A stretch of 64,000 nucleotides of DNA from Maritimibacter sp. (GCA_002695005.1 NZNT01000015.1:186001-250000); one strand, 5' to 3'; shown: positions 52,619 through 61,877, numbered from the stretch's first letter. The notes: a model not told the origin generated them from the sequence alone. Program-made: numbers and translations.

Positions 52619-53025
52619 GTTACGGAACCGCTCTCGCGTTACAGGAGGCGATCTATCAGCGCCTGACCGCGGACAGCACGCTTGCGGGACTTGTGGGCGG
52701 CGCCATTTACGATGCCGTGCCGCCGGGGCTGACGAACGTGACGTATGTGGCGCTTGGCCCGGAGGATGTGCGTGACGCCGCGGACATGTCCGGCCAGGGC
52801 GCGCTTCATGAAGTGACGGTGAGCATCGTCTCGGATTCAGCCGGTTTCGCCACCGCAAAGGAGGTCGCCGGCGCCGTGTCGGATGCCCTGCTGGATGCCC
52901 CGCTCACGCTCACGCGCGGCGTGCTCGTCGCACTCAACTTCTACCGTGCCCGGGCGCGCCGGGTTCAGGACGCCGATATGCGGCGCATCGACCTGCGGTT
53001 TCGTGCCCGCGTCGAAGATAGCTGA
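52615..53025 (+). CDS. GTA g8, tail terminator, DUF3168
   Basis: A 136-residue protein: ALALQEAIYQRLTADSTLAG, AIYDAVPPGLTNVTYVALGP, LHEVTVSIVSDSAGFATAKE and LNFYRARARRVQDADMRRID. DUF3168 proteins cap the tail tube and meet the head connector. It overlaps g7 by four bases; 23 bases with AAACGGAGA lead to the tail tube gene. Confidence 0.92.
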   Translation: MSYGTALALQEAIYQRLTADSTLAGLVGGAIYDAVPPGLTNVTYVALGPEDVRDAADMSGQGALHEVTVSIVSDSAGFATAKEVAGAVSDALLDAPLTLTRGVLVALNFYRARARRVQDADMRRIDLRFRARVEDS

Positions 53026-53048
53026 CCTCACACAAACGGAGACCTGCC

Positions 53049-53462
53049 ATGACCGCACAAAACGGCAAAGACCTTCTCATCAAGATCGACATGGACGACA
53101 CGGGCAACTTCTCGACCCTCGCCGGACTGCGTGCGACACGCATCAGCTTCAATGCCGAGAGCGTCGATGTCACATCGCTTGAAAGCACCGGGGGCTGGCG
53201 TGAGCTTCTGGGCGGGGCCGGGGTCAAGTCGGCCTCGATCTCAGGTTCGGGGATTTTCAAGGACGATGCGACGGATGCCCGCGCGCGCCAGATCTTTTTC
53301 GACGGCGAGGTGCCGGATTTCCAGGTGATCGTCCCGGATTTCGGCATCATCCAGGGCGCCTTCATGATCACCGGCATCGAGTATTCCGGCACCCACAACG
53401 GCGAGGCGACCTTCGAGCTGTCGATGGCCTCGGCGGGTGAACTGAGCTTCACGGCGCTCTGA
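53049..53462 (+). CDS. GTA g9, major tail tube protein (TP901-1 type)
   Basis: A 137-residue protein: AQNGKDLLIKIDMDDTGNFS, LRATRISFNAESVDVTSLES, GWRELLGGAGVKSASISGSG, GIFKDDATDARARQIFFDGE, YSGTHNGEATFELSMASAGE. The beta-sandwich stacks as hexamers to form the tail. Its own ribosome site (GGAGACCTGCC) suits high expression. g10 starts one base after its stop. Confidence 0.94.
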   Translation: MTAQNGKDLLIKIDMDDTGNFSTLAGLRATRISFNAESVDVTSLESTGGWRELLGGAGVKSASISGSGIFKDDATDARARQIFFDGEVPDFQVIVPDFGIIQGAFMITGIEYSGTHNGEATFELSMASAGELSFTAL

Positions 53463-53463
53463 C

Positions 53464-53778
53464 ATGGCCAATCCGTGGACGGGAGAGGTGGCGCTGACCA
53501 TCGACGGGGAGCGGCGGGTTCTGAAACTCACGCTCGGCGCGCTGGCAGAGCTGGAGGCGCGGCTTGAGGCCGACAGCCTTTTGGCCCTTGTCGAGCGGTT
53601 CGAGGGCGGTCGTTTCGCCGCGCGGGACGTGATCGCGGTGCTTGTCGCCGGATTGCGGGGCGGCGGGCATGACGCCCTCGACCTCACCAGCGCCGAGATC
53701 GCGGGCGGTCCTATGGAGGCCGCCCGCGTGGCCGGGAAGCTGATCGTGCGGGCCTTTTCCCTGCCGGAGGCGGGATGA
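53464..53778 (+). CDS. GTA g10, tail assembly chaperone-type protein
   Basis: A 104-residue protein: MANPWTGEVALTIDGERRVL, LTLGALAELEARLEADSLLA, FAARDVIAVLVAGLRGGGHD. The pattern matches the GTA family linked to tail-tube chaperones, which hold the tape measure during assembly. It overlaps the next small gene by four bases; in phages such pairs are often joined by frameshift, but here the second has its own ATG. Confidence 0.88.
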   Translation: MANPWTGEVALTIDGERRVLKLTLGALAELEARLEADSLLALVERFEGGRFAARDVIAVLVAGLRGGGHDALDLTSAEIAGGPMEAARVAGKLIVRAFSLPEAG

Positions 53779-53987
53779 GTGGGTTCGACTGGCCGGGTCT
53801 CTTGCGGCTCGGGATGCGGGCGCTGGGGCTCAAACCGCAGGAGTTCTGGGCGCTTACGCCCGCTGAACTCACCTTGATGCTCGGGCGGGACGGGGCAGCG
53901 GTGACGCTGGACCGTGCCCGGCTGGAGGAACTGGCGGCCGCGTTCCCGGACGCGCCACAAGATGAAGGAGAGACACCCAATGGCTGA
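53775..53987 (+). CDS. GTA g10.1, small tail assembly chaperone-like protein
   Basis: A 70-residue protein: GFDWPGLLRLGMRALGLKPQ, EFWALTPAELTLMLGRDGAA, followed by a short charged end (APQDEGETPNG). It is the rcc01693-type short protein always found between g10 and the tape measure in RcGTA-type clusters. Start overlaps the g10 stop (ATGA) and its end overlaps the g11 start by eight bases. Confidence 0.87.
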   Translation: MSGFDWPGLLRLGMRALGLKPQEFWALTPAELTLMLGRDGAAVTLDRARLEELAAAFPDAPQDEGETPNG

Positions 53988-54639
53988 CATCGAAAACCTC
54001 GATGAATTCGACGACCAAGTGGCCGCGCTGGAGGGGTCGCTTCAGGGGGCGACCGCGCTGACCGCGCATTTCACCGCCGAGATTGAGCGGGTCGGCGCGA
54101 CCTTCGACAAGGTGAACACCGACATTTCCGGCCTGTCCTCGGGCATGTCGCGAGGCCTGCGCAAATCGCTGGACGGGCTGGTCTATGGTTCGATGAATGC
54201 CGAACAGGCGCTCGCGTCGCTCGGCAAGTCGATGCTCGACACCGTCTATGACACAGCCGTCTCGCCGATGGTCAGCCATTTTGGGGGGCTGTTGGGGCAG
54301 GGGCTCGGCACGGTGATGAACGCCTTTCTGCCCTATGCGAATGGGGGGGCATTCTCGCAGGGACGCGTCATGCCTTTCGCGAATGGTGGTGTCGTCAACG
54401 GTCCGGTCACCTTCCCGATGCGGGGCGGCACCGGGCTCATGGGTGAGGCAGGGCCGGAGGCGATCATGCCGCTCGCGCTTGGGCCGGACGGCAAGCTGGG
54501 GGTCCGTTCCGCGGTCGGCGGCACCGTCAACGTCACCATGAACATTTCCACACCGGATGCGGAAAGCTTCCGCCGCTCGCAGGGTCAGGTCGCCGCGCAG
54601 GTGAACCGGGTGCTCGGGCGTGGGCGCCGTTACAGCTGA
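53980..54639 (+). CDS. GTA g11, short tail tape measure protein
   Basis: A 219-residue protein, very short for a tape measure but usual for RcGTA, whose tail is short. A helical coiled start (LDEFDDQVAALEGSLQGATA, KVNTDISGLSSGMSRGLRKS) leads to a Gly-rich middle (HFGGLLGQGLGTVMNAFLPY, FPMRGGTGLMGEAGPEAIMP) typical of lambda-type tail proteins. It sets tail length. The ATG at 53980 follows AAGGAGAG. Confidence 0.9.
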   Translation: MADIENLDEFDDQVAALEGSLQGATALTAHFTAEIERVGATFDKVNTDISGLSSGMSRGLRKSLDGLVYGSMNAEQALASLGKSMLDTVYDTAVSPMVSHFGGLLGQGLGTVMNAFLPYANGGAFSQGRVMPFANGGVVNGPVTFPMRGGTGLMGEAGPEAIMPLALGPDGKLGVRSAVGGTVNVTMNISTPDAESFRRSQGQVAAQVNRVLGRGRRYS

Positions 54640-54649
54640 GGAGGAGCGC

Positions 54650-55282
54650 ATGAGTTTCCATGAGGTCAGATTTCCACCGAACCTGAGCTTCGGCTCGGTC
54701 GGTGGGCCGGAGCGGCGCACGGAAGTGGTCACGCTCACCAACGGGTTCGAGGAGCGCAACACGCCCTGGGCGCACAGCCGCCGTCGCTATGACGCGGGGC
54801 TGGGGATGCGCTCGCTCGACGATATCGAGGTGCTGATCGCTTTTTTTGAGGCGCGGCGCGGCCAGCTGTTCGGGTTCCGGTGGAAAGACTGGTCGGACTT
54901 CAAGTCCTGCCCGCCGTCCAAGGACGTGGATCACATGGATCAGCGGCTCGCGGTGGGTGACGGTGAGACGACGGCGTTCCAGATCGCCAAGACCTACGAG
55001 TCCGGGGCCGAGAGCTATTCCCGCCCGATCTGCAAGCCCGTGGCCGGCACGGTGAAGGTGGGGATCGCGGGTGTGCCGCAGGTTGAGATGATCGACTACG
55101 CCGTCGATACGACCTCCGGCACCGTCAGCTTCACCGATCCGCCGCCTGCGGGTGTGCAGATCACGGTGGGGTTCGAGTTCGACGTGCCTGTGCGGTTCGA
55201 CACGGACCGTATCCAGACTTCGGTTGCCTCCTTTCAGGCGGGTGACGTGCCGAATGTGCCAGTGGTGGAGGTGCGGGTCTGA
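54650..55282 (+). CDS. GTA g12, distal tail protein, DUF2460
   Basis: A 210-residue protein: FHEVRFPPNLSFGSVGGPER, LTNGFEERNTPWAHSRRRYD, VLIAFFEARRGQLFGFRWKD and VRFDTDRIQTSVASFQAGDV are DUF2460 marks. It forms the ring that begins the baseplate. GAGGAG precedes the ATG. Its stop shares a base with the g13 start (TGATG). Confidence 0.93.
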   Translation: MSFHEVRFPPNLSFGSVGGPERRTEVVTLTNGFEERNTPWAHSRRRYDAGLGMRSLDDIEVLIAFFEARRGQLFGFRWKDWSDFKSCPPSKDVDHMDQRLAVGDGETTAFQIAKTYESGAESYSRPICKPVAGTVKVGIAGVPQVEMIDYAVDTTSGTVSFTDPPPAGVQITVGFEFDVPVRFDTDRIQTSVASFQAGDVPNVPVVEVRV

Positions 55283-56169
55283 TGACCATGAACCAGGCTT
55301 TCCTTGACCACATCCAGAGCGGGCTGACGACGCTCGCCCGCTGCTGGCTTTTGCGCCGGCGCGACGGTTGGGTGCGGGGCTTTACCGACCACGATTCCGA
55401 CGTGGTGTTCGACGGCGTGACGTTTCGCGCCGACACGGGGCTGACAGCGCACGCGATCATGCAGACCACGGGGCTGTCCATCGACAATTCCGAGGCGCTG
55501 GGCGCGCTGTCGGATGCCGCGGTGACCGAGGCCGACATCCGCGCGGGCCGTTTCGACGGCGCCGAAGTTGAGGCGTGGCTGGTGAACTGGGCCGACCCGG
55601 AGGAGCGTCTGCTCCAGTTTCGCGGGCGGCTGGGGGAACTCGCGCGTTCGGGCGGGGCGTTCCGGGCCGAGCTTCTGGGGCTGACCGAGGCGCTGAACCA
55701 GCCGCAGGGCCGGGTCTACCAGAGCGCCTGTTCGGCGGTTCTCGGGGACGGGCGTTGCCGCTTCGACACCGAACAGGCGGGGTTCAGCGAAGAGCTGGCG
55801 GTTGTCTCGGTCGCAGACGGTGTACGTTTCACGCTCGACGGCGCGATGGCGCAACCGGAGCGGTGGTTCGAGAAAGGGCGTTTTGCCGTTCTGGACGGCG
55901 TCGCTGCTGGGCTTGTCGGGGTCGTCAAGAACGACAGTGTCGGGCCGGGCGGGCGGGTCGTCGAGCTGTGGCAAGCGGTGCGCGCCCCGGTGCGCGTGGG
56001 CGACCGGGTGCGGATCGAAGCGGGCTGCGACAAGCGCCACCAGACCTGCCGCGACAAGTTCGCCAACATCCTGAACTTCCGCGGCTTCCCGCATATTCCG
56101 GGCGAAGCGCGGCTCCTGTCCGTTCCGATTGAGGGCACCACCACGGACGAGACCGGGGGCGGCAAATGA
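55282..56169 (+). CDS. GTA g13, baseplate hub protein, DUF2163
   Basis: A 295-residue protein: LTTLARCWLLRRRDGWVRGF then TDHDSDVVFDGVTFRADTG, AEVEAWLVNWADPEERLLQF, and a carboxy part with cysteines (SACSAVLGDGRCRFDTEQAG, EAGCDKRHQTCRDKFANILN) then FRGFPHIPGEARLLSVPI. In the RcGTA structure the hub binds an iron-sulfur cluster through such cysteines; here the four cysteines are kept. It is coupled to g12 and g14 by overlaps. Confidence 0.92.
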   Translation: MTMNQAFLDHIQSGLTTLARCWLLRRRDGWVRGFTDHDSDVVFDGVTFRADTGLTAHAIMQTTGLSIDNSEALGALSDAAVTEADIRAGRFDGAEVEAWLVNWADPEERLLQFRGRLGELARSGGAFRAELLGLTEALNQPQGRVYQSACSAVLGDGRCRFDTEQAGFSEELAVVSVADGVRFTLDGAMAQPERWFEKGRFAVLDGVAAGLVGVVKNDSVGPGGRVVELWQAVRAPVRVGDRVRIEAGCDKRHQTCRDKFANILNFRGFPHIPGEARLLSVPIEGTTTDETGGGK

Positions 56170-56603
56170 ACGGCGCTGTCGTGTTGGCCGAGGCGCGGCT
56201 CTGGCTGGGTACGCCCTATCGCCATCAGGCGTCCTGCAGGGGGGCGGGGGCGGATTGTCTGGGCCTCGTCCGTGGAGTCTGGCGGGCGCTGTATGGGCGC
56301 GAGCCGGTCGAAGTTCCCGCCTACACACCCGACTGGTCCGAGCCTGCGCGCGACGAGGTGCTGATGCGCGAGGCGCGCGCGCTTCTGTGCGAGGTGCCTG
56401 CGGCCGAAGCCGCGCCGGGCGATGTGCTTCTCTTCCGGATGCGGGAGGGGGCGGTGGCCAAGCATCTGGGCATCCTTGCACAGCCCGCGCCGGAGCCCAG
56501 TTTCCTTCACGCCTATTCAGGTCACGGGGTCGTCGAAAGCTCGCTTTCCGCCCCGTGGCAGCGCCGCATCGTCGGCACCTTCCGATTTCCCGAAAGGGGG
56601 TAG
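56166..56603 (+). CDS. GTA g14, NlpC/P60-type cell wall peptidase
   Basis: A 145-residue cysteine peptidase. The catalytic Cys31 is in CRGAGADCLGLVRGVWRALY, and the histidine near residue 100 in VAKHLGILAQPAPEPSFLHA. AYSGHGVVESSLSAPWQRRI ends the core. It opens peptidoglycan at delivery of DNA. It overlaps the g13 stop by four bases and lies three bases before the megatron gene. Confidence 0.93.
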   Translation: MNGAVVLAEARLWLGTPYRHQASCRGAGADCLGLVRGVWRALYGREPVEVPAYTPDWSEPARDEVLMREARALLCEVPAAEAAPGDVLLFRMREGAVAKHLGILAQPAPEPSFLHAYSGHGVVESSLSAPWQRRIVGTFRFPERG

Positions 56604-56606
56604 CAT

Positions 56607-59600
56607 ATGGCCACCATCGTTCTTTCCGCAATCGGCGCCGGTCTTGGCGCATCCGTCGGCGGCTCGGTCCTGGGCCTGTCGTCCGTCGTCATCGGGCGGG
56701 CCGTGGGCGCGGTCGCCGGGCGCACCATCGACAACCGGCTCATGGGCGCGGGGTCCGAACCGGTCGAGACCGGCAAGGTCGACCGGTTGCGCATCACGGG
56801 GGTGTCCGAGGGCGCGCCGGTCGGGCAGATCTATGGCCGTTTCCGCACCGGCGGGCAGGTCATCTGGTCCGGAAAGGTGCGTGAGAACCGCACGATCACT
56901 GAGGGCGAGGCGCAGGGGTCAGGCAAGGGGTTCATGGCGCCGAAGGGCCCGACCGTGACCGAGTATTCCTATTCGGTCTCGCTGGCTATCGCGCTTTGCG
57001 AAGGCGAGATCACCCATGTCGGGCGCATCTGGGCGGATGGAAAAGAGGTCAAGCCCAAGCACCTCACGCTTCGCGTCTACCCCGGCAGCGAAGACCAGGC
57101 GCCCGACCCTGCGTTGGAGGCGGCGATCGGTGCGGGCAAGACGCCTGCCTTTCGCGGCACGGCCTATGTGGTGATCGAGAACCTCGACATCACGCAGTAT
57201 GGCAACCGCATCCCGGTCTTCAATTTCGAGGTGTTCCGGCCCGAACAGCCGGACGAGGCCCCGGACCTTGCGCGTGGCACCAAGGCGGTAGCGATGATCC
57301 CCGGCTGCGGCGAATATGCGCTCGCGACCGAGGTTGTGCATTTCGGGGGTGGGCCGGGGCGGCGCAAGCCCGCCAACAAGCACACGCCTTTGGGTAAACC
57401 GGATTTCGAGGCATCGCTTTCGATGCTTGAAGGCGAACTGCCCAACTGCGAGTCCGTCTCGCTTGTCGTGTCATGGTTCGGGACCGATCTGCGCGCGAAC
57501 CATTGCGAGCTGCACCCGCGCGTCGACCAGAAGGATGAGGATGGAGTGAAAATGCCTTGGCGCGTTTCCGGCCTCGACCGGGAGAACGCGACGCGGGTGT
57601 CCTATGACGGCGGGCGAGCGGTCTATAGCGGCACGCCCACGGACCTGTCGGTGTTTCAGGCGATCACGCGAATGAAGGAGCGCGGGAAGGCCGTGACCTT
57701 CTACCCCTTCATCCTGATGGAGCAGATGGGGGGCAACGGCCTCACCGACCCGTGGACGGGTGCGGGCGACCAGCCGAACTTGCCATGGCGCGGGCGGATC
57801 ACCGCGTCCCTGGCTCCGGGGCAGACGGGCTCGCCCGACGGAACGGCGGCCGCCGAGGACGACGTCGCGGCGTTCTTCGGCAACGCCCAGCCGCACCATT
57901 TCATCCCGGTCGATGGCACGGTGAACTACATCGGCCCCTATGAATGGTCCTATCGCCGGATGATCCTGCATTATGCCACGATCTGCGCCCAGGCGGGCGG
58001 GGTCGAGGCATTCCTGATCGGCTCGGAATTGCGGGGGCTGACGCAGATCCGGGCGGCGAACAACACCTTTCCCGTGGTCGAACAGTTGCAGGCCCTCGCA
58101 AACGATGTGCGCCTGATCCTCGGCCCGGATGTGAAGATCAGCTATGCCGCCGACTGGTCGGAATACTTCGGCTACCACCCGCAGGATGGGTCAGGCGACG
58201 TGTTCTTCCATCTTGATCCTCTCTGGTCCGATCCGAACATCGACTTCATCGGGATCGACAACTACATGCCCGTCGCGGACTGGCGGGAAGGCGAGGACCA
58301 TGCGGATGCCCATTGGGGGTCGATCTACAACCTCGACTACCTCAAGGCGAACGTCATGGGAGGAGAGGGGTACGACTGGTATTACCACGCTCCGGAAGCG
58401 CGCGAGGTGCAGTTGCGTACCCCGATCACGGACGGCGCACATGGGGAGCCGTGGGTGTTTCGCTACAAGGACATCAGGTCCTGGTGGGAAAACGAACACC
58501 ACGAACGGATCGGGGGCGTGCGCCAAGCGCAACCGACCGACTGGGAGGCGGGCTCCAAGCCGATCTGGTTCACGGAGTATGGCTGCGCGGCCATCGACAA
58601 GGGGGCCAACCAGCCCAACAAGTTCCTTGACCCGAAGAGCTCGGAAAGCTCGTTGCCGCGCTATTCCAACGGCCATCGCGATGATGTAATGCAAATGCAG
58701 TACCTGCGTGCCGTGCGCGAGTTCTGGGAGGAGCCGGCCAACAACCCGACCCACCCGATCACCAGGGTGCGCATGATCGACATGGATCGCGCCCATGTCT
58801 GGGCGTGGGACGCGCGGCCGTTCCCGTGGTTTCCGAAACGGCGCGGTGCCTGGGGTGATTGGGAGAACTATGACAAGGGCCATTGGCTGAACGGGCGCGC
58901 CTCCAACCGCTCGCTCGCCTCGGTGGTGGCGGAGATTTGCGAGCGCTCCGGCGTCACGCGCTATGACACGTCGCGACTCTACGGTCTCGTGCGGGGCTAC
59001 ATGGTAGACCAGGTCACGGATGCGCGCGCGGCGCTGCAACCGCTTATGCTGGCCTACGGGTTCGAGGCGGCGGAGCGCGGTGGCCAGCTTGAATTCTTCA
59101 CCCGCAAAGGCACGCCGGACGGCACGCTCGACCCCGCGCGGTTCGTCGCGACGGGCGAGATCGACGGAGATCTCGAGTTTTCCCGCGCGCCGGAGGCCGA
59201 GATGATCGGGCGTGTGCGGCTCAACCACACCGAGGCGGAGTCTGCATATGACATTCGCGCGACAGAGGCTGTTTTCCCTGATGAGGACACGCATGCGGTG
59301 TCGTCCTCGGACCTCCCCATGATCCTGACCGAACCGGAAGCGCGGGCAATCACTGAACGCTGGCTGGCCGAGGCGCGTGTGGCGCGCGACCGGGCGCGGT
59401 TCGCGCTCGCACCTTCGGACCTCAGCTGGCGCGCGGGCGACGTCGTGGAGCTGGAGACGGAGGAGGGCACCGGGCATTACCGCATAGACCATGTCGAACA
59501 GGCGGGCGTTCAGATGGTGCAGGCGGTGCGCGTGGAGCCGGGCGTTCTCAAACCCGCGGACGGGGTGGCGAGCGAGATCGAGCTGGCGGAGTTCACGCCC

Positions 59601-60533
59601 GCCGTTCCGGTCTATCCGATCTTTCTGGACCTGCCGGTGCTTGCGGGGGATGTCCCGGCGCACCTGCCGCGCCTCGCCGTGACCTCGGACCCCTGGCCCG
59701 GGCCGGTGGCGGTGTATTCGTCGGCTTCTGAGAACGGCTACTCCCTGAATCAGGTGATCCGCGCGCCGGCTCGGATTGGCGTAACAGAGAGCGTTTTGCG
59801 CTGGGCGCGGCCCGGTCTCATCGACAATGGACCGGCACTGCGGGTGCGGTTGCCGCAGGGAACGGTGTCTTCGGCCGGGGTGGACGGAATCCTCAACGGG
59901 TCGAACCTGGCCGCCATCGGTTTCGGCGACCCGGACGGGTGGGAAGTGTTCCAGTTCGCCCACGCGGAACTGGTTGAGCAGGACGTCTACGAGCTTTCGG
60001 GCCGGCTGCGCGGGCAGGGGGGAAGCGACTGGGCCATGCCCGCCGAATGGCCTGTGGGGGCGACGGTGGTCTTCCTCGATGGGTCTGTGACGCCGCTTTC
60101 CCTGCCTCTGTCGGCGCGGGGGTTGGAACGTCACTACCGGATCGGCCCGGCATCGGAGCCCATCGACGACGATACCTATGAACAGGCGGCGGTCACGACC
60201 TATGGCGTCGGGCTGCGGCCCTATGTGCCGGCCCACCTCACGGTGCGGGCGGCGGGCGGTGATTATTCGGTCGACTGGGTGCGCCGAACACGCGTTGACG
60301 GAGATAGCTGGGAAGGTGTCGATGTGCCGTTGGGCGAAGACGTAGAAAGCTACGTCGTCCGCGTCATCGACGGCGGCACTGTGAAACGTGAGGTTGACGT
60401 GGGCAGTGCAGGTTGGACCTACACGGGGGCCATGCAGGTAGCGGACGGCGTAAGCGCGCCCTTCGAGGTGGCGGTCGCGCAGGTGTCGCAGAGCTTCGGA
60501 CCGGGGCCGTTCTCACGCACAACCGTCGAGTGA
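56607..60533 (+). CDS. GTA g15, megatron host-contact tail protein with glycosidase-like domain
   Basis: A 1308-residue protein. The amino end has a Gly-rich helix (SAIGAGLGASVGGSVLGLSS, residues 6-35) that can enter a membrane, then the hub-like part (GVSEGAPVGQIYGRFRTGGQ, ALCEGEITHVGRIWADGKEV). Residues about 430-730 are the GTA TIM-barrel domain: FLIGSELRGLTQIRAANNTF, FIGIDNYMPVADWREGEDHA, PIWFTEYGCAAIDKGANQPN. Tail-hub and fibronectin-like parts follow. It makes the tail tip and receptor contact and threads into the target envelope. It is the last gene of the structural operon; a convergent DksA-like gene follows. Confidence 0.95.
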   Translation: MATIVLSAIGAGLGASVGGSVLGLSSVVIGRAVGAVAGRTIDNRLMGAGSEPVETGKVDRLRITGVSEGAPVGQIYGRFRTGGQVIWSGKVRENRTITEGEAQGSGKGFMAPKGPTVTEYSYSVSLAIALCEGEITHVGRIWADGKEVKPKHLTLRVYPGSEDQAPDPALEAAIGAGKTPAFRGTAYVVIENLDITQYGNRIPVFNFEVFRPEQPDEAPDLARGTKAVAMIPGCGEYALATEVVHFGGGPGRRKPANKHTPLGKPDFEASLSMLEGELPNCESVSLVVSWFGTDLRANHCELHPRVDQKDEDGVKMPWRVSGLDRENATRVSYDGGRAVYSGTPTDLSVFQAITRMKERGKAVTFYPFILMEQMGGNGLTDPWTGAGDQPNLPWRGRITASLAPGQTGSPDGTAAAEDDVAAFFGNAQPHHFIPVDGTVNYIGPYEWSYRRMILHYATICAQAGGVEAFLIGSELRGLTQIRAANNTFPVVEQLQALANDVRLILGPDVKISYAADWSEYFGYHPQDGSGDVFFHLDPLWSDPNIDFIGIDNYMPVADWREGEDHADAHWGSIYNLDYLKANVMGGEGYDWYYHAPEAREVQLRTPITDGAHGEPWVFRYKDIRSWWENEHHERIGGVRQAQPTDWEAGSKPIWFTEYGCAAIDKGANQPNKFLDPKSSESSLPRYSNGHRDDVMQMQYLRAVREFWEEPANNPTHPITRVRMIDMDRAHVWAWDARPFPWFPKRRGAWGDWENYDKGHWLNGRASNRSLASVVAEICERSGVTRYDTSRLYGLVRGYMVDQVTDARAALQPLMLAYGFEAAERGGQLEFFTRKGTPDGTLDPARFVATGEIDGDLEFSRAPEAEMIGRVRLNHTEAESAYDIRATEAVFPDEDTHAVSSSDLPMILTEPEARAITERWLAEARVARDRARFALAPSDLSWRAGDVVELETEEGTGHYRIDHVEQAGVQMVQAVRVEPGVLKPADGVASEIELAEFTPAVPVYPIFLDLPVLAGDVPAHLPRLAVTSDPWPGPVAVYSSASENGYSLNQVIRAPARIGVTESVLRWARPGLIDNGPALRVRLPQGTVSSAGVDGILNGSNLAAIGFGDPDGWEVFQFAHAELVEQDVYELSGRLRGQGGSDWAMPAEWPVGATVVFLDGSVTPLSLPLSARGLERHYRIGPASEPIDDDTYEQAAVTTYGVGLRPYVPAHLTVRAAGGDYSVDWVRRTRVDGDSWEGVDVPLGEDVESYVVRVIDGGTVKREVDVGSAGWTYTGAMQVADGVSAPFEVAVAQVSQSFGPGPFSRTTVE

Positions 60534-60555
60534 CGCCCCTGAAGTTCAGGCTTCA

Positions 60556-60894
60556 TCACCCGCGCGCGCAGGAGATGCAGGTGGGCACCGCCGGGTCGAG
60601 GTCGAGACGGGCCTCGGCGATCTCCTCGCCGCATTCTGCGCAATAGCCGTATTCGTCCTCGTCCATCCGCTCGAACGCGGCCTGAATGCGCCGGCGCTGG
60701 GCGGCGCGCCGGGCCGCCGTCGCCTTTGCCATCGCCTGACCCTGCAACGCATCCATCCGGCTCAGCCGTCCCACGGACTGCTGGTCGAGCGTGACCGTGC
60801 GTTGGGCCTCCTCGCCCAACTGGTCGTCGCTTTCCAACTCCGCGAGCAAGGCTTCGAGCATCGCGCGGTAGCGGGCCTGCGTCGCCTCATCCAT
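60556..60894 (-). CDS. TraR/DksA-family zinc-finger protein
   Basis: A 112-residue protein with a longer helical part than the 25.3-kb homologue: MDEATQARYRAMLEALLAEL, VTLDQQSVGRLSRMDALQGQ (a coiled coil with an acidic tip, DQQSVGRLSRMDA), AAQRRRIQAAFERMDEDEYG, then the zinc finger YCAECGEEIAEARLDLDPAV-PTCISC. The tip pattern is close to the RNA polymerase secondary-channel factors. GGGAGGG precedes the ATG at 60894. It lies between the end of the GTA operon and cysE; a regulatory tie to GTA is only a possibility. Confidence 0.9.
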   Translation of the reverse strand: MDEATQARYRAMLEALLAELESDDQLGEEAQRTVTLDQQSVGRLSRMDALQGQAMAKATAARRAAQRRRIQAAFERMDEDEYGYCAECGEEIAEARLDLDPAVPTCISCARG

Positions 60895-60982
60895 TCGCGT
60901 GAACCCTCCCATCACCTCTTTGCGTTTGGAAATTCGAGCCTATCTGCGGTATGACACGCCAGCAACAGTGACGGAGGCCCGC

Positions 60983-61798
60983 ATGGCCGAGACCAAAGCC
61001 AAACCCCGTGCGATCGACCCGGTCTGGGACCGGATCACCTCGGAAGCGCATGAAGCGGTGGCCAAGGAGCCGCTCATGGGCGGGCTCGTTCATGCCTGTA
61101 TCCTGCATCACAAGTCGCTCGAACGCGCCTTGAGCTACCGGATTGCGGCCAAGCTGAGCTCCAACGAGATGTCGATGATGGTCCTGCGCGAAGTGGCAAA
61201 CGAGGCCTATGACGACGATCACTCGCTGGTCGAGGCCGCACGCGCCGACCTGAATGCGGTGATTGAACGCGACCCGGCCACGCACCGGATGCTTCAGCCG
61301 ATCCTCTACTACAAGGGGTTTCAGGGGATGCAGGCGCATCGCCTTGCGCACTGGCTGTGGGAGAAGGGGCGCACGGACCTCGCCTATTTCCTGCAAATGC
61401 GCTGCTCCGAAGTCTACGGCATCGACATTCACCCGGCGGCGCGCATGGGACGGGGCATCATGATCGACCATGCCCATTCCATCGTAATCGGCGAGACGGC
61501 GGTGGTCGGCAACAACGTCTCCATGCTTCACTCGGTGACCCTCGGCGGCACCGGGAAGGAAGAGGAGGACCGCCATCCCAAGATCGCGGATGACGTGTTG
61601 ATCGGCGCGGGGGCCAAGGTTCTGGGCAATATCAGCGTGGGCTGCTGCTCGCGCATCGCGGCGGGCTCGGTCGTGCTGACGGACGTGCCGCCGAACACGA
61701 CAATGGCAGGTGTCCCCGCCAAGGTGGTCGGCGAGGCGGGCTGCGACCATCCGTCGGTGTCGATGAACCAGATGTTCGGCACCCGCATCGACGACTGA
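60983..61798 (+). CDS. cysE: Serine O-acetyltransferase CysE
   Basis: A 271-residue enzyme. The helical amino domain (DPVWDRITSEAHEAVAKEPL, FQGMQAHRLAHWLWEKGRTD) is followed by left-handed hexapeptide repeats with the active site (IDIHPAARMGRGIMIDHAHS, VSMLHSVTLGGTGKEEEDRH, GNISVGCCSRIAAGSVVLTD). It acetylates serine for cysteine synthesis, and its carboxy tail (MNQMFGTRIDD) fits the cysteine synthase partner, ending in the expected short motif close to Ile. GGAGG precedes the ATG at 60983. Confidence 0.95.
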   Translation: MAETKAKPRAIDPVWDRITSEAHEAVAKEPLMGGLVHACILHHKSLERALSYRIAAKLSSNEMSMMVLREVANEAYDDDHSLVEAARADLNAVIERDPATHRMLQPILYYKGFQGMQAHRLAHWLWEKGRTDLAYFLQMRCSEVYGIDIHPAARMGRGIMIDHAHSIVIGETAVVGNNVSMLHSVTLGGTGKEEEDRHPKIADDVLIGAGAKVLGNISVGCCSRIAAGSVVLTDVPPNTTMAGVPAKVVGEAGCDHPSVSMNQMFGTRIDD

Positions 61799-61877
61799 TC
61801 GCGGCGGCGGTATGAAACGAAGCGGCTTCCATTGTGGGGGCCGCTTTCATTTTTCCAACATCTTGTGTCGCCCGAAC

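Noticed and set aside
46751-60533. Ordinary prophage
   Set aside because: There is no integrase, repressor, replication or lysis gene and no att repeat, and the order and gene sizes are those of RcGTA.
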